From positions 1-15,502 of the forward strand of contig JAGTUW010000395.1 in NCBI GenBank assembly GCA_018224345.1: DNA of 15,502 nt, in the 5' to 3' direction. The notes below the pieces were generated by a model. The model was not told the DNA's origin, ran no database searches, and saw only the letters and a program-made list of their open reading frames with translations. This DNA is from Bacteroidota bacterium. GTDB lineage: Bacteria > Bacteroidota > Ignavibacteria > SZUA-365. Made by a program: the position numbers and the translations under genes. Of the stretch, positions 13,501-15,502 are shown one piece after another; the stretch's first letter is position 1; each line of letters begins with the position of its first letter.

Positions 13501-14844
13501 ATGAGACCGAACCCGTGGAACGTGCGAATGTCCCGCCAGATGTGGATTGTTGCCGGTCTGCTGTCGATACAGATGGCGATGGCACAGAACATGCCGCTGA
13601 CGGAAGCGCTTGATCGGGCGATAGAAGGAAATCCGTCCCTGCAGGCCGTGCAGGCACAACGAGAGGCGGCGGACCTCCGCGTCTGGGAAACACGAGGCGC
13701 GCATCTTCCGCAGATTTCGCTGAATGCCGCCTATTCCTGGTCGGAAAAACCGCTCATTGTACTTCCCATCCATCAACAAGGTGTGTTCCCGCCGCTCGAT
13801 GACCGCATATTCGAAAGCAACGTGCAGGTCAGTGTGCCGATATTCACAGGTGGAAAGACGATAACCCGTACACGCGCAGCGGAGGCGGGAGCGCGACAGG
13901 CGGAAGCAAACAGTGATGCCGCACGAATGGACCTTCTCCAACAGATCCTTCTCATCTATATCGGCACCGCGGAGATCGACGACGGCCGCACCCTGCTTTC
14001 GGCACGACTGAGCGATCTCCGGAAACGTCGGGATGAACTGCTTGCACAACTCGATGAAGGACGCACAGCACCGGCACAGCCCGCTCTGCTGCAGTCACAC
14101 ATCGAAATATTACGCGCAGACAGTATCAATCTGCAACAGAATGCCAGCGACCTGGCGTGGCGACTCGGACGATTGCTCGGACTCGACGCACCCATCGAAG
14201 CCGAGGTGACTTCGCTGGAATTTTCCACTCCTGAACTGAGAAAGGAACTGTCTGGAGAAAGATCGACGGAGAGAAACAGCGAATGGCAACGCGCTCATGC
14301 GACCATGTTGCAGGCAGAAGCGGAAGCTGCGTTCGCCACAGCGTCCTTCTACCCCGATGTGTCCGGCTTCGCTCTCTATAACTATCGTTCGGGCGGCAGC
14401 GCATGGGATCCGGCAGGGGAATGGATCGCCGGATTCCGCCTCTCACTTCCGCTCCTTGAAGGTGGACGACGCATTGTCTCGCTTTCTGCCAGCAGGGCCA
14501 CACTGCGCGCAGCGGAACAGCAACTCAAAGCGACGGAACAATGGGTGCACTCGGAACGCGAAATTGCCAGGGAACAGTGGTCCTCTGCGTACTCGCGGAT
14601 GGGACACAGCCGACAGGCATACCGGCAAAAAGCGGAATTCGTCGAGGCACAACGCACACTTCATGCTTCGGGGCGAATCCCACTGAGCGAATTAATGACA
14701 CAGGAAACCGAGCTCCTGCATCTGGCGCTGCAGGAACGGGGACAGAAATATGAATCCCTCCGCGCCGCTACTCAATACTATCGCATTACCGGGATGCTGA
14801 CCCGGGATGTTTTACTTACGATTGCCGGAGAGAAAAATCAATGA
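13501..14844 (+). CDS. TolC-family outer-membrane efflux channel
   Basis: 447-residue outer-membrane channel component of a tripartite efflux pump. A signal peptide (MSRQMWIVAGLLSIQMAMA, cleaved before Gln) precedes the mature N-terminus MPLTEALDRAIEGNPSLQAVQAQREAA, typical of OEP-family proteins. The two internal OEP repeats are visible. Each starts with a long helix, has a strand pair (LPQISLNAAYSWS with FESNVQVSVPIFTGGK; YPDVSGFALYNYRS with WIAGFRLSLPLLEGGR) and continues into Ala/Glu/Gln-rich coiled-coil helices. Length is normal. ATG 13501 follows GGGGGAG closely (3-4 bases), and the internal ATG at 13528, directly before the signal peptide with GGAA upstream, is an alternative start. 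The stop overlaps the next gene in ATGA. The substrate is unknown. Confidence 0.93.
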   Translation: MRPNPWNVRMSRQMWIVAGLLSIQMAMAQNMPLTEALDRAIEGNPSLQAVQAQREAADLRVWETRGAHLPQISLNAAYSWSEKPLIVLPIHQQGVFPPLDDRIFESNVQVSVPIFTGGKTITRTRAAEAGARQAEANSDAARMDLLQQILLIYIGTAEIDDGRTLLSARLSDLRKRRDELLAQLDEGRTAPAQPALLQSHIEILRADSINLQQNASDLAWRLGRLLGLDAPIEAEVTSLEFSTPELRKELSGERSTERNSEWQRAHATMLQAEAEAAFATASFYPDVSGFALYNYRSGGSAWDPAGEWIAGFRLSLPLLEGGRRIVSLSASRATLRAAEQQLKATEQWVHSEREIAREQWSSAYSRMGHSRQAYRQKAEFVEAQRTLHASGRIPLSELMTQETELLHLALQERGQKYESLRAATQYYRITGMLTRDVLLTIAGEKNQ

Positions 14845-15502
14845 ACGCTATGACTCTGACTGCTATAGTAATAATTCTCACTACCGGAACACTCCTCACC
14901 GGAGGGTGTGCGGCGGAAGAAGAAAAACAGACCCTGGCACCGGTGGCCGTGCGAACGGATCTTCCGGAATATCGCGCGCTCGCCGAACGTATCGACTATC
15001 TCGGTCAAGTGTACGCGACTCTGGAAATTCAGATTCTCTCCCAACTTCAGGGCAGTATCGTATCGATCGTCGCTACCGATGGTGAACGCGTGCGAAAAGG
15101 TGCCGAACTCGTGCGCCTCAGCGTTCCGGATCTTGAAGCCAATGTCGAACGATTGCGTGCCGAGCGGGATTACTGGTGCCAACGACATGAGGCGGATGAG
15201 CGACTGCTGGAACGGAACGCCGTCCCGGCCGATCAGGTCAATGCGAGCCGCCGGGCCTGCAACAGTGCAGATGCAGCCCTCAGGGAAGCGGAATCGCGCC
15301 GGGCAAAAGCGGTGGAGCATGCGCCCTTTGACGGTATCGTATTGCGCCGCTTCGCTGAGGCAGGTCAGAATGTCATGCCCGGACAAGCGTTGGTCGTGAT
15401 TGGCAACAACGAAAGAGAAATTCGTGTCGATGTCGTCGAAGAAGACTTGCGACGTGGAATCAAGGTCGGAATGAATGCCATACTTTCGATAAACGGGACA
15501 AC
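14841..15502 (+). CDS. RND-type periplasmic adaptor (membrane fusion protein, HlyD family) lipoprotein, 3' end cut by the window
   Basis: The first 220 residues of an efflux pump adaptor that joins the TolC-like channel to an inner-membrane transporter; full members run to about 350-400 residues. ATG 14841 overlaps the tolC stop in ATGA, with GGAG 10 bases upstream. A hydrophobic leader ends at Leu-Thr-Gly-Gly-Cys23, a near-lipobox, followed by Ala-Ala-Glu-Glu, so it is probably lipid-anchored. The first lipoyl half motif is at about 66-95 (LSQLQGSIVSIVATDGERVRKGAELVRL). A helical hairpin spans about 97-158, and the second lipoyl half is at 160-188 (APFDGIVLRRFAEAGQNVMPGQALVVIG). The beta-barrel domain begins at about 193. 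The hairpin is short, as in RND adaptors. No stop occurs before the right edge. The pump gene is expected next. Confidence 0.92.
   Translation, partial: MNAMTLTAIVIILTTGTLLTGGCAAEEEKQTLAPVAVRTDLPEYRALAERIDYLGQVYATLEIQILSQLQGSIVSIVATDGERVRKGAELVRLSVPDLEANVERLRAERDYWCQRHEADERLLERNAVPADQVNASRRACNSADAALREAESRRAKAVEHAPFDGIVLRRFAEAGQNVMPGQALVVIGNNEREIRVDVVEEDLRRGIKVGMNAILSINGT

Noticed and set aside
13345..14049. Minus-strand frame of 234 codons opposite tetR and tolC
   Set aside because: It covers the tetR-tolC gap with its operator and lies antisense to the clear TolC-family gene. The product is Cys/Arg/His-rich in a pattern typical of shadow frames.

Overview
The window suggests a Gram-negative, rod-type-envelope bacterium of the Bacteroidota/Chlorobiota (FCB) neighbourhood. 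The evidence is five putative outer-membrane barrels, several Bacteroidota-style lipoproteins and secreted proteins cleaved just before a Gln, a PorV/FadL-like protein with the 'AGMGNAFVGLADDASALYWNPAG' type of N-terminal motif, a PpiD-like chaperone and a moderate (roughly 50%) GC content. The two best promoters are ordinary sigma70-like (TTGACT-17-TATCTT and TTGTTT-17-TATATT) rather than the TAnnTTTG type of classical Bacteroidetes, and clear Shine-Dalgarno sequences are present. This fits Chlorobi/Ignavibacteria-like lineages better than Bacteroidales, but it is inference and no species can be named.

Layout: nearly everything from 1 to 12647 is transcribed leftward (minus strand). From the left edge there is an uncertain Cys-containing partial frame (1-201), a small outer-membrane barrel (227-937), a large PpiD/SurA-like periplasmic folding factor (1011-3110) with its own promoter, a PorV/FadL-like outer-membrane protein (3292-4770) with a rho-independent terminator after it and a 12-bp hairpin before it, and a Tyr/Trp-rich then Ser/Arg-rich repeat lipoprotein (4869-5900). 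A putative terminator at 6029-6066 separates these from a tight six-gene leftward run. In transcription order this run is an HTH protein of unknown role (12647-11607), an FN3-domain lipoprotein (11518-10514), a large unknown outer-membrane barrel whose start overlaps the FN3 stop by one base (10514-8547), an RsbW/SpoIIAB-like ATPase (8451-8020), class I fructose-1,6-bisphosphatase (7994-6963) and a YjbH-like exported protein (6952-6176).

Divergently, on the plus strand, a TetR-family repressor (12831-13412) is followed by a TolC-family outer-membrane channel (13501-14844) and an RND-type periplasmic adaptor lipoprotein (14841 to beyond the right edge). The inner-membrane pump is presumably just outside the window. 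Two near-identical 19-bp dyad sites, one overlapping the tetR start of transcription and one in front of tolC, look like the operators of this repressor, so the efflux cassette is probably self-regulated.

Functionally, the window is mostly envelope biogenesis (folding factor, barrels, lipoproteins, efflux), with one central-metabolism enzyme and one signalling ATPase embedded in the run. No RNA genes, CRISPR arrays, insertion sequences or attachment sites were recognised. The longest stretch without a gene is 275 bases (5901-6175). The most unusual items are the HTH protein with unfamiliar flanking domains, the coupled FN3-lipoprotein/barrel pair, a possible CTG start codon on the ATPase gene, and perfect hairpins placed just upstream of two translation starts.
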